From the NCBI GenBank assembly GCA_027485405.1, contig JAIXRB010000135.1:1-23187 (forward strand): DNA of 23,187 nucleotides, written 5' to 3'. The notes below the pieces were generated by a model. That model was not told the origin of the DNA and did no database searches. It was given only the letters and a program-made list of their open reading frames with translations. How positions within the stretch are numbered: the first letter of the stretch is position 1; every line of letters starts with the position of its first letter. The translations under genes were made by a program, and so were the position numbers. This document shows positions 22,436 through 23,187 of this stretch, piece after piece. This DNA is from Leptospiraceae bacterium. Its GTDB lineage: Bacteria > Spirochaetota > Leptospiria > Leptospirales > Leptospiraceae.

Positions 22436-23187
22436 ATGAAACAATACCAACTTTGGATCAACGGATCTTGGGAAAAAGCAAAGAATGGAAAAATTTCTAA
22501 AATCGAAAATCCAGCCACTGGAGAAATCATTGCGGAAGTCTGTGAAGCTGAATCCATTGATGTTGATCGGGCAGTCTTGGCCGCAGAAAAAGCATTCCAA
22601 GATGGAAGATGGTCAAAGCTGAGCCCAGCTCAAAGATCTAGCATACTTTGGAAATTCGCCAGTTTAATCGAAGAAAAAACCGAGCTCTTCGCAAAGGTAG
22701 AATCAGAAAACACTGGAAAACCCTACAAAAATCTCAGTTTGGCGGGAGACATTCCCTTCGCAGTTGACAATTTGAAATTCTTTGCTACAGCGGCAAGAAG
22801 CACAGCTGGAAACCATGCGGGGGAATTTGCAACTGGTTACACTTCCATATTCCGAAAAGAACCTGTAGGTGTGGTTGGTCAAATTGCGCCTTGGAACTAC
22901 CCGATACTGATGGCTATTTGGAAACTAGGCCCAGCTCTAGCGGCAGGTTGCACTGTCGTTTTAAAGCCCGCACCTGGCACTCCTCTCACAACATTGATGC
23001 TAGCTGAACTTTCCAAAGAAGCAGGACTTCCCGATGGAGTTTTAAACATCATCACTGGGGGAAATGATGCTGGGCAAGCCATCGTCGACCACCCCAAAGT
23101 GCGAATGGTATCATTGACTGGATCCACAAATACGGGCAAAAAGATTATGCAATCCGCTAGTCAATCTCTGAAGCGCGTTCATTTAGA
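22436..23187 (+). CDS. Aldehyde dehydrogenase, aminobutyraldehyde/betaine-aldehyde type (partial)
   Basis: The first 250 residues of an NAD(P)-dependent aldehyde dehydrogenase, cut by the window end before the catalytic Cys. Visible are INGSWEKA, ENPATGEIIAEV, PWNYPILMAIWKLGPALAAG with the conserved Asn, TVVLKPA, and the coenzyme-binding SLTGSTNTGKKI. The final bases begin the ...RVHLE that precedes the GGK motif. The YPILMAIWK segment and overall pattern fit the aminobutyraldehyde/betaine-aldehyde group (PatD-like) better than succinic-semialdehyde dehydrogenase, but this half cannot settle it. ATG follows AAGGA. With gabT and the importer it would form putrescine/GABA catabolism: uptake, oxidation of aminobutyraldehyde, then transamination of GABA. 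Confidence 0.9.
   Translation, partial: MKQYQLWINGSWEKAKNGKISKIENPATGEIIAEVCEAESIDVDRAVLAAEKAFQDGRWSKLSPAQRSSILWKFASLIEEKTELFAKVESENTGKPYKNLSLAGDIPFAVDNLKFFATAARSTAGNHAGEFATGYTSIFRKEPVGVVGQIAPWNYPILMAIWKLGPALAAGCTVVLKPAPGTPLTTLMLAELSKEAGLPDGVLNIITGGNDAGQAIVDHPKVRMVSLTGSTNTGKKIMQSASQSLKRVHL

Noticed and set aside
1..23187. CRISPR array, insertion sequence, tRNA or rRNA
   Set aside because: No regularly spaced repeats, transposase motifs, tRNA cloverleaves or rRNA segments were seen on either strand.

Overview
The window looks like chromosomal DNA of a Leptospira-type spirochaete. This rests on protein signatures, not on any database search. There are two adjacent FlaB-type core flagellins without a variable central domain. 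There are lipoproteins with spirochaete-style lipoboxes, a LIC13355-like lipoprotein, an SGNH-like protein resembling the leptospiral DUF1574 family beside an MBOAT acyltransferase, and a GAF-PP2C phosphatase. Base composition is AT-rich and several genes appear to start with TTG or GTG. The species cannot be fixed from the window.

Layout. Positions 1-334 hold no convincing gene, only two inverted repeats. A short lipoprotein (335-955, +) converges on a long minus-strand series: a SulP-STAS-cyclic-nucleotide-domain transporter and a tandem MaoC hydratase (957-4313), then, beyond a hairpin terminator, a GAF-PP2C phosphatase and a methyltransferase (4461-6875). Next, reading on the minus strand from 12057 down to 7055, come vapB-vapC, an SGNH-like protein, an MBOAT acyltransferase, a GNAT acetyltransferase and a flavin amine oxidase, all tightly spaced. 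On the plus strand follow two flagellin genes (12341-14275), each with a structured leader, ending at a strong bidirectional terminator shared with a convergent DUF932-like gene.

From 15180 to 17051 a minus-strand unit consists of a promoter, a clear cobalamin riboswitch, and two surface lipoprotein genes with no recognisable B12 function. The last part, 17065-23187, is a polyamine/GABA module: a binding lipoprotein, ATPase and two permeases on the minus strand, and divergently a GABA aminotransferase and an aldehyde dehydrogenase that runs off the window.

The two most interesting signals are in RNA. Both flagellin Shine-Dalgarno sequences sit in six-base hairpin loops containing GGA, with further GGA hairpins upstream, which is the layout expected for CsrA control. 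The B12 riboswitch sits in front of leptospiral lipoprotein genes, which suggests a vitamin-B12-responsive surface protein pair. A third point is a TTG start for the amine oxidase that creates a Tat-like signal sequence.
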